In this document: positions 39,768 through 53,100 of the stretch, piece after piece
Layout of the letters: the number at the start of each line of letters is the position of its first letter
How positions within the stretch are numbered: position 1 is the first letter of the stretch
The notes under the pieces: model-generated
Databases searched by the model: none
What the model was told of the DNA's origin: nothing
The model's input: only the letters and a program-made list of their open reading frames with translations
Program-made: the position numbers and the translations under genes
Source: Pedobacter sp. AK013
GTDB lineage: Bacteria > Bacteroidota > Bacteroidia > Sphingobacteriales > Sphingobacteriaceae
Direction: 5' to 3'
DNA: 58,441 bases
Assembly (NCBI RefSeq): GCF_014205835.1
Contig: NZ_JACHCQ010000005.1
Coordinates: 150,818-209,258, forward strand

Positions 39768-40415
39768 ATGAAAACAAAAAATGCCGTAAGTACTTTTACT
39801 GTGCTCATCGCTGATGATCACGAGATCATTCGTCGTGGATTAAAAGGTTTAATATCAGATTTTTGGCCTGGTGTTGAAATCATTCATGCATCTAACTTAG
39901 AGCAGGCGCTTGTCGAAACAGAAAAATCACCAAGTTTAATCATCATTGACGTGAATTTGCCAGGAGGTAACAACCTTAAGGTAATCGATCAAATTAAATT
40001 GGTTCAGCCAAATGCAAAAATCTTGGTATTTTCATCTTTGAATGAGAATATTTATGCTGTTCCATATTTAAAGTCTGGCGCGTCGGGTTACTTAACCAAA
40101 AATGCAGAAGAATCAGAAATTGTAACTGCTATTACAACCATTTTAGCAGGCAGTCGCTATTCGAGCAGAAATGTTAAAGAAAACATGTTTAACAGCATTT
40201 TGGGTAATGATGCCGATAATCCTTTTACCAAACTTTCGGGTAGAGAATTAGAAGTAGCAGAATTACTAACAAAGGGGATTGGAGTATTAGAAATTTCTAA
40301 CCAGCTAAATCTTCAAATGGGAACAGTAAGTACTTATAAATTGAGGCTTTTTCAAAAGCTGAAAATAAAAAGTATTATAGAGCTGGCTGAAAAGATGAGT
40401 ATCTATGAAAGATAA
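39768..40415 (+). CDS. Orphan NarL/FixJ-type response regulator
   Basis: 215 residues from the ATG at 39768; the ATG at 39747 would add seven residues but precedes the conserved start less well. The receiver domain has the acidic pair D16 D17, phosphoacceptor D61 (IIIDVNLPGG) and K111 (GYLTKN). The C-terminal LuxR-type HTH (KLSGRELEVAELLTKGIGVLEISNQL, then VSTYKLRLFQKL) is complete. No histidine kinase is nearby, so its partner is encoded elsewhere. It lies 700 bp upstream of the giant adhesin gene. Confidence 0.88.
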   Translation: MKTKNAVSTFTVLIADDHEIIRRGLKGLISDFWPGVEIIHASNLEQALVETEKSPSLIIIDVNLPGGNNLKVIDQIKLVQPNAKILVFSSLNENIYAVPYLKSGASGYLTKNAEESEIVTAITTILAGSRYSSRNVKENMFNSILGNDADNPFTKLSGRELEVAELLTKGIGVLEISNQLNLQMGTVSTYKLRLFQKLKIKSIIELAEKMSIYER

Positions 40416-40444
40416 AAAGAGTATTTTACTCTTTTTATCTTTTC
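40407..40444. terminator. Bidirectional terminator overlapping the response regulator stop
   Basis: A 16-bp perfect stem AAAGATAAAAAGAGTA / TACTCTTTTTATCTTT with a 3-base loop. The TAA of the regulator lies inside the stem. It also serves the convergent small gene at 40444. Confidence 0.8.
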
Positions 40445-40629
40445 TAAGCCTTTCTGTTTTTATTTACCGTACCAAGCCCACTCGCTCCTGATTCGTTAGG
40501 GGTGGAACCAGCCTGACCAAATTTATCTGAAGAACCCTTTCCGTTTTGATCGAAGGAGGCCTTTCCCTTTGAGCTTCCTTTACTTTTATGTTCTTTTTGA
40601 GCTGTTTTTTTATCGTTTTTAGTTTTCAT
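40444..40629 (-). CDS. 61-residue Lys/Gly/Ser-rich protein
   Basis: Low-complexity hydrophilic sequence (KGSSKGKASFDQNGKGSSDKF...) without hydrophobic segments, likely disordered, basic overall. It is convergent with the response regulator across a shared terminator. Such small proteins are seen in stress-related sets of soil bacteria, but no family is recognised here. Confidence 0.45.
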   Translation of the reverse strand: MKTKNDKKTAQKEHKSKGSSKGKASFDQNGKGSSDKFGQAGSTPNESGASGLGTVNKNRKA

Positions 40630-41126
40630 AACATAAATGTTTATTACTCATTCAACATTTTAAAACAATCAAAGTTTTATTTAATTATTTTCATTCGAAC
40701 TACCTTCTAATTAAACTAATTTCCAGATTATTTAAAATAAACGGCCCTTATAACAGTTGTATTTGATATGGTTTAGTACAGGTATAGCTTTAGGTTGTAT
40801 TTATTTGTTTGATTAAGATCAAAATATCTGAATAATAGGTGTTTATAAAATAGGTCAGTATATGCTTTAAAAGGATATTTTACTTGATAAATATCAAATT
40901 GTTTAGTTTTTGTATAATTAGTTATACTTATTTTACACCTGTAGTAAAAAAAGTGGTGCTTAATAATATATCTTTGCGCAATAAATAAAATAATAATTGC
41001 GCCGCTAAAAATTAATGCTTGTAAAATTTTCAGTTTTTTGAAACCGTAGGTTTTAAGATTACGTAAGTACTTCTGAAATCAAACAGCATTATAGAAAGGT
41101 ATCATTCCCCCTAATGATACAAGCGC
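40630..41126 (+). promoter_or_regulatory. Long AT-rich control region of the giant adhesin gene
   Basis: No gene. TATCTTTG at 40969-40976 is an exact -7 element, with the inverted repeat GCGCAAT / ATTGCGC (40976-40982 and 40996-41002) at the predicted start, which could be an operator or 5' hairpin. The leader is about 145 bases. A perfect 8-bp hairpin GTATCATT / AATGATAC with loop CCCCCT lies at 41099-41120, six bases before the first possible ATG. This is a candidate translation-control hairpin. Confidence 0.55.
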
Positions 41127-44100
41127 ATGTTGTCTCAGCCTATGAATAAAAATTTACACTCTCCGTCTCGCTATTTGCGCATTTTTTTTGGTAAAAAAAA
41201 TAATTTAAGGAAACAATCCATTTATTGTTTTGGAAGGTTGGTGCTTTTTTCGCTGTTACTTTTCCTTGCAAATTTCGGAACTGCACTTGCACAAACTTAC
41301 CGAACACATTATATCGCTCCTGCCCCCTGGCAGTATTGGAGTAATGCTAATGAAATTATTATATCTACCAATACGACAGGTACCTCGGTTAAGGTAAAAA
41401 AGAGTGACGGTACACTGATTACTACTTTAACACCTACTCCAGGTACGCCCGTTGTATACAGGTTTACAGGAAGCCCTACTTCTCTTGCGCGTAATCCACT
41501 AAACACCGTGGTTAATGACCGTGGAATCATTTTCGAAGGCAACAATCCAATCGCAGTGAATGTTCGTAACGTAGCTTCTGATGCAATTGGTGGGGCAGGA
41601 GATGCTAATATCAAGGGTAATGCGGCTTTATTTAGTTTTGGAGACGCAGCTATAGGTACGTCTTTTCGAGTGGGTTATTATAGAGATTTGGATTTGGGTG
41701 GTCCTGCTGCAAACAGTACCTCCAGACCGGTTTATAGCATTATGGCTATAGAAAATAATACCACCGTTAAAATTAACGGTGTTGCAACTACCACATTAAA
41801 TGCCGGACAAAGTTATCTTTTTCAGGCAACATTGGGAAGTCTGGTAGAATCATCAGGACCGGCGGTAATGAACTCTGGGGTCAATGTAGATGCACCTGGG
41901 GGGTGTGGAGATGGTGTATATAATCCTGTTCCACCGGTTTCCTCGCTGAGTAATGAGTACGTAGTTGTTAGGGGTGCAGGAAATGATATTGCCGAGCAAA
42001 CCACAGTTGTAGCATCTGAAGCAAATACAACCGTTACAGTTTCGAATTTTAATGTTAACGGAACTTTGGCAAGTACCACTACTCATAATTTAATTGCTGC
42101 CGGAAGTTTTGTTACTTTCGCTAATGGTGTATCACCCAACCAGTATTCCGGTTCCCGTATTGTATCAAATAAAAATATTGTGGCTTATTCCGGAACAGCA
42201 AATAACTGTGAAGTTGATATGGCTACTTTGGCTCCAACAAGTGCTTGCGGTGGAGGGTTACGGGCGCAGACCTATAAGTTTAAAGGATATACAGGTAATG
42301 ATCTGCCTTATTTTGGTTATATCATTACAAAAAGCGCTACAGATAAGGTTTACATTACAACAACAGGTAGTGCCACCGCTAATTATACGAATACTGATAT
42401 AGAAACTATCCCAGGTGTTTCGGCAAGAAAACAGCTAGGGAGTTCCGGAAATTATTTAATTACATTCAGTGATACGAATGTAAGTTCGCCTGAATTTATT
42501 ACCCTAAACAGTGCCTCGAGGATAACCATTGCCATAATTCAAACGGGTGGTGGTTTTTCCATGTCTAATTTTATATCGCCGTTTCCTGAAAAAGCATTAA
42601 AGCCTCTTTTCTCACAGGTAGATTGTGCATCGGCCACATTAACTGCTGATCCGCTGGGTAAAGCTCCTTTTCAGTGGTACTTAGGGGGCAATCCAATAGC
42701 TGGGGCAACAAATAATACATATACCGCTGTTCAATCCGGAACTTACACAATGACATCTACTTTAGATTGCGGTGTAAGTGCACAATCACTTCCTATTTCT
42801 GTTGCAATCTGTAATATCGATAGGTCTATTGTTAAAACGGTTGATAATGCTAATCCGGCTGTTGGTTCTACCGTAAAATTTACACTTACAGCGTCTAACT
42901 TGGGTGTTGGTGATGCGATTGGCGTTTCGGTTACAGATCAGTTGCTTTCAGGGTATACTTACTTGAGCAATACATCATCATCTGGTACTTTGTATAATAG
43001 TAGTACAGGATTATGGTCAATTGGAACTTTGGGGCCAAATGCTACAGCAACGCTTGTCATTTCGGCAAGGGTAAATGCTACGGGTAATTACAACAATACT
43101 GCCACAATTACCGGTACACAGAGCGATGCCAATACGGCCAACGATGTGAGTTCGGTAACAACCGTACCAATTACCACTATTAGTTTAACCTCTGCACCTT
43201 CAACTGATGCGCAGGTAAAGTGCTTAAATCCAAGCTCTGCAATTACGCCGATAACTTATTCTATTGGTGGGTCTGCTACCGGAGCAGTTGTTTCAGTGTT
43301 GCCTGCGGGTATAACAGGTACATATAATGGAACAAATAAGACATTTACTATTTCAGGTACGCCTACTGCTGCCACAAATGGACCCTTAGAATATACGGTT
43401 ACCACAACTGGAGGATCTCCCAATGTTTCTGCGAAAGGAACCATTCAAATACTTGGGGTTGTTGCTACTCCTGTGTTTTCGGCTTCCAACGTTAATTTGC
43501 GCTGCCAGGGAGCTGGTACAAATACTTATGTTGCTACGGCTACTAATGCCACAACAATTACGTATTCCTTATCTCCTTCAACTGCCGGGGTAATTAATTC
43601 TACTACAGGAGAAGTAACCTGGTCTTCTTTATTTAGTGGTACGGCTACCGTTACTGCTTCAGCAACAAACGGATGTAATACTACAACTGCAGATTACACC
43701 GTTACAGTTACTTCGACCGGAACAATAAGCGGAACCTCTACCGTATGTTCTGGCTCAAACGGTACTTTAACCTTAAATAATGGACCGGGTACCGTAGTGC
43801 GTTGGGAGTTTTCGTTAGATAATAATACGTGGACACCTATTAACAATCAAACCACAAGCCTAACCTATACCAATATTTCTCAAACTACTTCCTACCGTGC
43901 AATTGTAAGTGGAGGAGCTTGTTTAAATGCTATTTCTGCACCTTTTACTGTTAATGTTACGCCTAAGCCAGTGGTTGCAGATCAAAATTATAATTTCTGT
44001 GGAAGCGGCAGTTTTGTTTTTGCCCCGGTTGATCAGGCATCAGGTACAACCTACACCTGGCCGGCTCCGGTTCTTACAGGTGGTACGATTACTGGTCAGT

Positions 44101-47100
44101 CGGCAAGCACTGGTAGCCCAAATTCGGTTACCCAAAATAATTTAACCAATACAGGTACAACAACAGCTACACTGGTGTATACGGTTACACCAACTTATTC
44201 AGGATGTTCTGGCAATACCTTTAAAATTACTGTTGTAATTACGCCAACTATTACGGCTACCGCTGCAAATCCAGCCCCTATATGTGCATCAGGAACATTT
44301 AGTGTAACGCCAACCAGCAACGTAAGCGGAACACAGTATACCTGGACGGCTGCCTTGATATCGGGAACAAATACTACCGGATTCAGCAACCAGAATGTTC
44401 CGGCATCTGCACCAATCAGTCAGACTTTAACCAATAATTCTGCAACAGGTGCTACAGTTCGTTATACAGTAACCCCAACCTTGAATGGTTGTTCTGGAAA
44501 TACTTTTACTTTTGATGTATTTGTTCAAAGTGCAACGACAGCTGGATCAATAGGCACCAACCAAACCATTTGTACCGGTACTGTACCTGCACAATTAACT
44601 TCGGTATCTGCTGGTACAGGTAGCGGCAACATAACTTATCGTTGGGAAAGCTCAGCTAACGGATCAACATGGACAACTATAAGCGGACAGACAGGGCCTA
44701 GCTACCAGCCACCTGCTTTAACAACTACAACTTCTTACAGGAGAATTACGATTTCTACGGTTACTACTCCAGCTTCTACTTGCGAATCGGCACCTACAAC
44801 GCCTGTTACCATAACGGTGAATGCATTGCCAACAACTGCCAATGCAGGTGCCGATCAAACACAATACAATTCCGGAACATTTACTTTACAGGGAAATGCG
44901 CCAACTTCAGGTACCGGCGTTTGGACAGTTATTAATGGATCGGCTACAATTACTACACCAACAGACCGAAATACTACGGTAACGATTGCAAAAAATACTT
45001 CTGCAACCTTACGTTGGACAATTACAAGTTCTCCTTGTGCATCGTCTGCCGATGATGTTGTAATTACTTATACTGAAAGTACCGACTTGCAAATTACAAA
45101 AACAGTAAATAAAACAAACCCTACAGTTGGCGAAAATGTAACTTTTACGATTACTGCAACCAATAATGGACCAAGTAATGCAACAGGCGTACAGGTAAAT
45201 GATTTATTAAAATCAGGTTATACCTTTGTTAGTGCAACACCAGGAACCTACAATGCGACTACGGGTGTTTGGACTATTGGAGCGCTAAATAGCACATCTT
45301 CACAAACATTAAGTATAGTAGCTACGGTTAACGCCAATGCAACAGCAGCGAATTATGGTAACGATGCAAATATTACAGGAACAGAAACAGACCCAACACC
45401 TGCAAATAATTCGACCTCTATTACCAATATCGTTCCGGTTCCTTCAATTGATTTATCCTTAACTAAAACAGCATCGCCAAAACCAGCTGTTGCAGGTAAT
45501 GCTTTAACCTATACCATTACTTTAACCAATAACGGCCCGAGTACCTTAAAATCAACAGATGTTGTAAAGATTACCGATAATCTTCCAGCCGGGTTTACTG
45601 CAAATACTTTTACAGCATCAACAGGCACTTTTACCAGCGCAAATGGGAACTGGACGGGCTTAACTTTAGCAACTGGCCAATCTGCAACTTTAACTATTGC
45701 AGGTACACTTGCTGCAACAGCAACTGGTACCATTAGTAACACGGCGAGTGTAACTGCACCAACCGGCACGGTTGATCCGAATCTGACTAATAACAGCCAA
45801 ACAGATAATACAAGCATTAACAGACAGGTTGATTTAGTGCTTGCGAAAACGGCGTCACCAAAACCAGTTGTAGCTGGTGGGGCATTAACCTATACCATTA
45901 CTTTAACGAATAACGGAAGCAGCGCACTACTTTCAACTGATGTTGTAAATGTAGTAGATAATCTTCCGGCAGGATTTACTGCAACAACTTTTACTGCTGC
46001 TACAGGTACCTATAACCAAACCAACGGAAATTGGACAGGTTTAACCTTAAGCAACGGTCAATCTACTACATTAACCATTACCGGAACCGTTGCGGCTAAT
46101 GCAAGCGGGACTTTAAATAACTCGGCAACAGTTACTGCGCCGTCAGGAACAACCGATACCAATACTGGTAATAATACAGCAACAGATGCAACAACAATAA
46201 ACCGTTCGATAGATTTTGCCATTGCAAAAACCTCAACACCAAACCCGGTAATTGCAGGCGAAGCCTTAACCTATACCATTACGCTTACCAATAACGGTAC
46301 CAGCCAGTTATTAAACACCGATATTGTTAAAGTAGTAGATGTTTTACCTGCTGGTTTTACGGCAACTGGTTACAACACCTCATCAGGGGCCTATACCAGC
46401 ACGAATGGAAACTGGACCGGTTTAACTTTAAGCAACGGACAATCGGCAACTCTAACCATAGCCGGAACAGTAGCTGCTGCCGCAACGGGAAGTTTAAGCA
46501 ACACAGTAACGTTAACCCCTCCAACCGGTATAACCGATCCGAATACGACAAACAATACCGCTACCAATAATACCACTATAAATGCTAAGCCAGTACTTGC
46601 CATTACCAAAACAGGATCTTCAGGTTTAACAGCTGGTTCGGCAGTAACTTATACTTTAAGGATTGTAAACAACGGAAGCAGCAATGCTGTAAATGCAGAT
46701 ATTACTGATGCCGTACCTGCGGCCATACAAGGCGTAACCTGGACCAGTACTGCTGAAGGTACGGCTGCCGTTACTACAGGAGCATCAGGTAGCGGAAATA
46801 CCATTAATTTAAAAGTTAATATTCCGGCAGGAAGTGCAAATGCCATAAATGTAACCATCCAGGGTACGGTAAATCCAGGTGCAACAGGTAGCATAACCAA
46901 TACTGCAACCGTAACCCCGGCAGAACCACAGGGAACAGGAAGTACCTCAAGTGTAAATTCGAATATTACCAGTACATCAGGTGTAACGATCTCAAAAACT
47001 GCGGTATCATCAGCAACTGCTGGAAATACACTTACCTACCAGATCCAGCTTGCAAACAATGGCCCAAGTAATGCAACGGGTGTACAATTGGCTGATGTTG

Positions 47101-50100
47101 TTCCTGCATCTTTAACGAATGTAACCTATACAAGCCAGGTATTGGGTGCAGCTGTTGTAACTGCAGGTGCAACCGGTACCGGAAATAATATTAACCTTAC
47201 CGGTAATATTCCGGCAGGGGCAGCCAATAAAATCATCATCAATGTTACGGGTACCATCAAACCAGATTTTGAAGGAACCATTACCAATACTGCTACAGCA
47301 ACACCACAGGAAAGTGGAAGTACACCTGTAAATGCACAGGCCATAACTGCAGTAAGTAGAAACCCGGTATTTGCCATTACGAAGAATGGCCCAAGTACTG
47401 CCATTGCTGGTAATAATATTGTTTATTCGATAACCGTAAAAAACACAGGACCATCGAATAGCTTAAATACAGTAATTACAGATGTCATACCGGCATCGAT
47501 AACGAATACCAGTTGGACAAGCGCTGTAACTGGCGGGGCGGCAACAATATCTGCCGGAGCTACTGGTACGGGTAACAACCTGAGTTTAACGGGAAGTTTC
47601 CAGACCAATAGTACCGTTCAAATTACTGTATCCGGAAAGATAGCGAGCAATGCATCGGGTAATATTACCAATACTGCAACAGTTACCCCAGCAGAAAGCG
47701 GTGTATCTCCAATTACCTCGAGTCCGGTTAACACTTCGTTAACGACTCAATCGGGTTTAACGGTATTAAAAAGTGCACCTTCTGCGCTCATCTCCGGAGC
47801 AAATATCAGCTATACCATAGAAATTGGAAATAACGGACCAAGTGATGCCATCAATGCAACTTTAAATGATGCCATTTCTGCCCAGGTTTTAAACCCGATT
47901 TGGACATCAACCGCTCAAGGGGCTGCGGTAATTAATGCTGGTGCAACAGGCAGTGGCAATAACTTGCAAACAGGGGTAACCATTCCGGCAGGTGCAGCAA
48001 ATAAAGTAATTGTAACGGTTACCGGAAAGGTAAATCCGGCATTTAACGGTACTTTAAGCAATACAGCAACAGTAACCGCTACAGAGACAGGAAGTCCTTC
48101 TCCATCATCAACAACAAATACAACGGTTAATAGAACACCTACTGTAGCGATTACTAAAAATGGTCCTACTGCATTAACAGCAGGAGAGAACATTACTTAC
48201 ACGCTTGATGTATTTAATACCAGTACGGCCGATGCACAAAATCTAAGCATAGGCGACGTGGTTTCCAACCAGGTGAGTAATGTAACCTGGACGGCCACCG
48301 CCTCGGGTACTGCACAGGTATTAACGGGGGCAAGCGGAACGGGAAATACTGTGGCAATTACAGGTAACTTACCTGCCGGAAATGCAAACCACATTACCGT
48401 GACCATTACAGGTAAGGTAAGTGCAGCATTAAACGGTAGTTTAGCGAATACTGCAACTGCAACGCCATCAGAAAGCGGAACAACACCTGCAACATCAACT
48501 ATTAACACTAATGTTAGTAAAATACCAGTTTTAGCTATACAGAAAAGTGGACCAGCATCTATTAATGCAGGCGAACAGATCAGCTATAACATTACCGTTA
48601 CCAACCAAGGTACAGCAAATGCAAACGCATCTGTAATTACAGATGCCATTCCGGCAAGTATTTTTAACCCATCATGGACTACTGCAGTTTCTGGAACTGC
48701 TGTTGTTACGGCGGGTGCCTCGGGAAGTACAAATGCATTAAGTGTAACAGGTGATATCCCTGCAGGAGCAGCAAATAAAATTGTAATTACCGTAACTGGA
48801 ACTGTAGATGCGGGTACTGCAGCCACAAGTATTGCAAATAGTGCTACAGTTACACCTGCAGAGAGTGGTGCTACAGCTAAAACATCCAATACGGTAACTA
48901 CCTCGGTAGGTAAATTACCATCTATCAGCTTAACTAAAACCGGACCTGCAACAGCTAAGGCGGGCGAAACGGTTACTTACATCATAGAAGCGGTTAATAA
49001 CGGCCCTTCAAATGCGAGCAATTTAAGTATTACCGATGCCATACCAACACAGTTAACGGGCGTAACCTGGACAGCGGTGGCAGCAGGAACATCGACCGTA
49101 AGTACAGCTTCTGGTACTGGAAACGTTAGTTTAACCAGCAACTTAAAGGTAGGTACTGCAAATAAAGTAACAATAACGGCAACAGGAACTATTTCTGCTG
49201 CTCAAAGTAACGTCACTATTACGAATCAGGCAGTGGCAACACCAACTGAAGCTGGTATAGCGCCTGTTAACTCAAATGCAGTAAACACAGCTATTTCTAA
49301 TAAAAGCGGACTTTCTATAGTTAAAACGGGCCCTTCTTCAATAAATGCAGGAGAGAATGTAGCCTATACTTTAACTATTAAAAACTCGGGGCCAAGTAAT
49401 GCGCTTGCAGCGGTAATTGCGGATAATATTCCAAGTGGCATTACTAATGTAAGTTGGTCGGCCACGAGTGCGGGGGCAGCAACTATAACATCTGGTGCTT
49501 CTGGTACGGGCAACAATTTAAGCGTTACCGCAAATATACCATCGGGCACTTCAAATATTATTAATATTAATATCACTGGTAAATTAAGTGCTGGTTTTAC
49601 AGGTACTTCTATCAATAATACAGCAACTGTTACACCTTCTGAAGCGGGTAATCCACCGGTTAGTTCAAATACGCTTACCAGCACAGTTACTAAACAGGCT
49701 GATTTAAGGATAACAAAAGCTGGTCCGGCTACTGCCATTGCAGGTGAGCAAATTACTTATACGCTTACGGTAACCAATGCAGGACCAAGTGATGTAACTG
49801 CGGCACAAATTGTAGATAACTTTAGCGCTGATTTACTGAATCCAACCTGGACTGTTGCCACACAGGGAACGGCTACAGCAAGTGTGGCAAATGGAACCGG
49901 AAATATTAATATTACCGGAAACTTAAAGGCTTCCGATACTGATCAGATTATTATAACTGTAACAGGAACAATTAATCCATCATTTCTTGGAACGCTTTCT
50001 AATACGGCAACAGCTACTCCGCCTGCTGGTACGACAGATCCAAGTTTGGCCACAAGTACAATAAATACTTCGGTTACTAAAAAAGCCAATGTCAGGATTA

Positions 50101-53100
50101 TAAAATCAGGCCCAGCGAATGTTGGGGCAGGCGAAACAATTCAGTATACTTTAAGGGTTTATAATAGTGGACCAAGTGCAGCAGTAAATACGGTTATTAA
50201 AGATAATATTCCTACAGAAATAATAAGCAATATAACCTGGACAGTTGCTACAAGCGGAGCTGCTAGCGCATCGGTTAGCAGTGGTACCGATCGAAATATT
50301 AATTTTGTAGCAACCATTCCTCCAACACTTACAGATTATATTGAAGTAACGATAAGGGGTAAAGTAGATCCGGCCATCTTTAATGGATCCAGCCTGATCA
50401 ATACTGCTACAGCAACAGTTGCTAATGACACTACTGATCCTGATTTATCTGATAATACCTCTACCAAGATTACTACTGTAGATAATGACCCGGTATTCAG
50501 GGTTTCAAAATCCGGACCAGCAAATGCAAATATTGGTGATCCGATTTTCTACACCATTGTGGTGAACAACACAGGACCAGGAAACATTACAAATGCACTT
50601 ATTGTAGATAATGTGCCGAGCGATATCCAGGTAACAAAATGGACTGCCACAACTACAACCGGAGCTACAATTACAGGAACGAATTCAGGTACTGCAAACT
50701 CAATTTCAACTTCTGGTAATATTAACAGCGGACCCGGAACAATAACCATTAATGTTGAAGGTGTTATCCTTCAAACTGCCAGATCTTCTTTTACCAATAC
50801 CGTAAACGTAACTTCCGGAAACGTTAAAGAGAGTTCAGTAACAACAACTATCAATAAATCAACAGATATTGCGATCAGTAAAACAGGTCCTCAGACTGTT
50901 TCGGCGGGAGAAAATGTTTCCTATTCGATTAAAATAGTAAATAACGGGCCTGTTAACGTAGCGGGATTAACTGTTACTGATTTAGTGCCAGCTACACTTA
51001 CCAATGTAAGCTGGGCAGCAACAACCAGTGGAACTGCAACAATTACAGGTAACACCAACGGAACAGGCAATTCTATTTCAATACTTGGAAATATCGATGC
51101 TGGCTCAGCAAATTATATAACTGTTGTAGTTAATGGAAAAATTCCTTCAAATAGTACAGCCACTTCGCTGTCTAATGTTGCCTCAGTTACGCTACCTGAT
51201 GGTATTACAGATTTTAACACGGCAAATAATACAGCTACTGCAAATACAACAATATTAAATACACCAAGCCTCGTAGTCCAGAAAAGCGCTCCTGGCACTG
51301 CCGCTTCTGGAACACAGATTAATTATACCCTTACAGTTAGTAATAACGGGCCAAGTGATGCAACAGCAGTAAATATTGCTGATGTAATCCCAGCAGATAT
51401 TACCAATGTAAGCTGGACAGCTGTAGCAAATGGTACAACTTCCATTACCTCAGGTGCAAGTGGCAGCGGAAACACCGTAGCAGTAGTTGGAAATATTCCT
51501 TTTGCTTCTGGCAACTCTATTACCATCAATGTTGTTGGAACTATAAATCCTGCTTTTGCTGGAAATATATTGAATACTGCATCGGCAAAAATTGGTACAG
51601 GTGGAACTCCGGTAAATTCGCCAACCGTTACCACAGTAGTGTCTAAACAGACCAATTTAAGTGTCATTAAATCAGGTCCAGCGTCTTTAAGTGCTGGTTT
51701 ACCGATAAGCTATACCATAGAAGTAACCAATGCTGGCCCAAGCAATGCCAGTAGTACTGTGATAACTGATGCAATTCCTGCAGCTATACAAAATGTTACC
51801 TGGAGTACAACAGCTACCAATGGTGCAACTGTAAGTGCAGGGGCCACCGGAACCGGAAATGCATTGTCGGTAACCGGAAATATTTTAGCCGGTGGTAACT
51901 CCAAAATATTGATTACAATAAATGGAGTTGTGGCCTCTAATGCAACTGCAAATATTGTAAATAGTGCCACAGCTACTCCTGCGGAGCCAGGCAACCCGCC
52001 TGTGGTTTCTACACCGGTAACTACGGTACTACAAAAAACACCAGGTTTGGCGCTTTCTAAATCGGCACCAGGTACAGCATCAAGTGGGCAGCAGATTACC
52101 TACACTTTAAAATTAACCAATACAGGGCCATCTGATGCAGTAAATACTACTATTGCAGACGTGGTTCCTGCTGATATTAGCAATGTACAATGGACAGCTA
52201 CGGCTAGCAATGGAGCGGTAGTTAATGGAACGGCTTCAGGCACAACCAATAATGTTTCAGCTTTGGTAAATGTTCCGGTAAATGGTGTAATCAACATTGT
52301 TATAACTGGTACCATTAATCCAACCTATGTTGGCACCCTTGTAAATAATGCTTCAGCAACTCCTTCAGAACCTGGTGTTACGGCTAAAACAGCCAGTGCT
52401 ACAACTACGGTTTCGGCTATGGTTAGTCCGGTAATTACCAAAAGCGGCCCAACTACAGCTTTAGCTGGAGAGGAAATCAACTACCAGATCCGTGTTCGGA
52501 ATAATGGTCCAAGTACTGCCTTAAATGCGGTAATTACAGATGCGGTTTCGAACAACTTAACCAATGTTCAATGGACAGCTACGGCTCAGGGTAATGCAAT
52601 CATCAACTCAGGGAATTCAGGAAATACCAGTTCAATCAGTGTAAATGCCAACATCCCGGCAGGTACAAATGATGTGGTCATCATAAATATTAAAGGAACA
52701 ATAGCCAGTTCATTCTCTGGTACGATTTCGAATTCTGCTACCATTACGCCATCGGAAGCTGGAAGTACACCGGTTACTTCTGCCGCAGTGGTAACCACAG
52801 TAAGCAGAAAACCAATATTAAAAATTAGTAAAGTTGGCCCTGCAACCTTAACAGCAGGTAATAACATTAATTACCTGATTAACGTAAGCAACGAAGGAAC
52901 GGGTAATGCTGTAAATTTAAGTGTAACTGATGTTGTACCAGCTGCGATTACAAACGTTGCAATTACAGTAAGCAGTACGGGGAATGCTACTATTGCCAAT
53001 AGCAGTATTACCGGAAATACCGTTTCGGTAACGGGCGATATTAACGCAGGTAATGGCAATGGTTTTACCATTTCGGTAAGTGGAAAAGTTCCGGCAAATT

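Noticed and set aside
42094..44145. Plus-strand frames at 42094-42402 and 43927-44145
   Set aside because: They are out-of-frame with the giant adhesin and show unstructured Leu/Gln-rich sequence.
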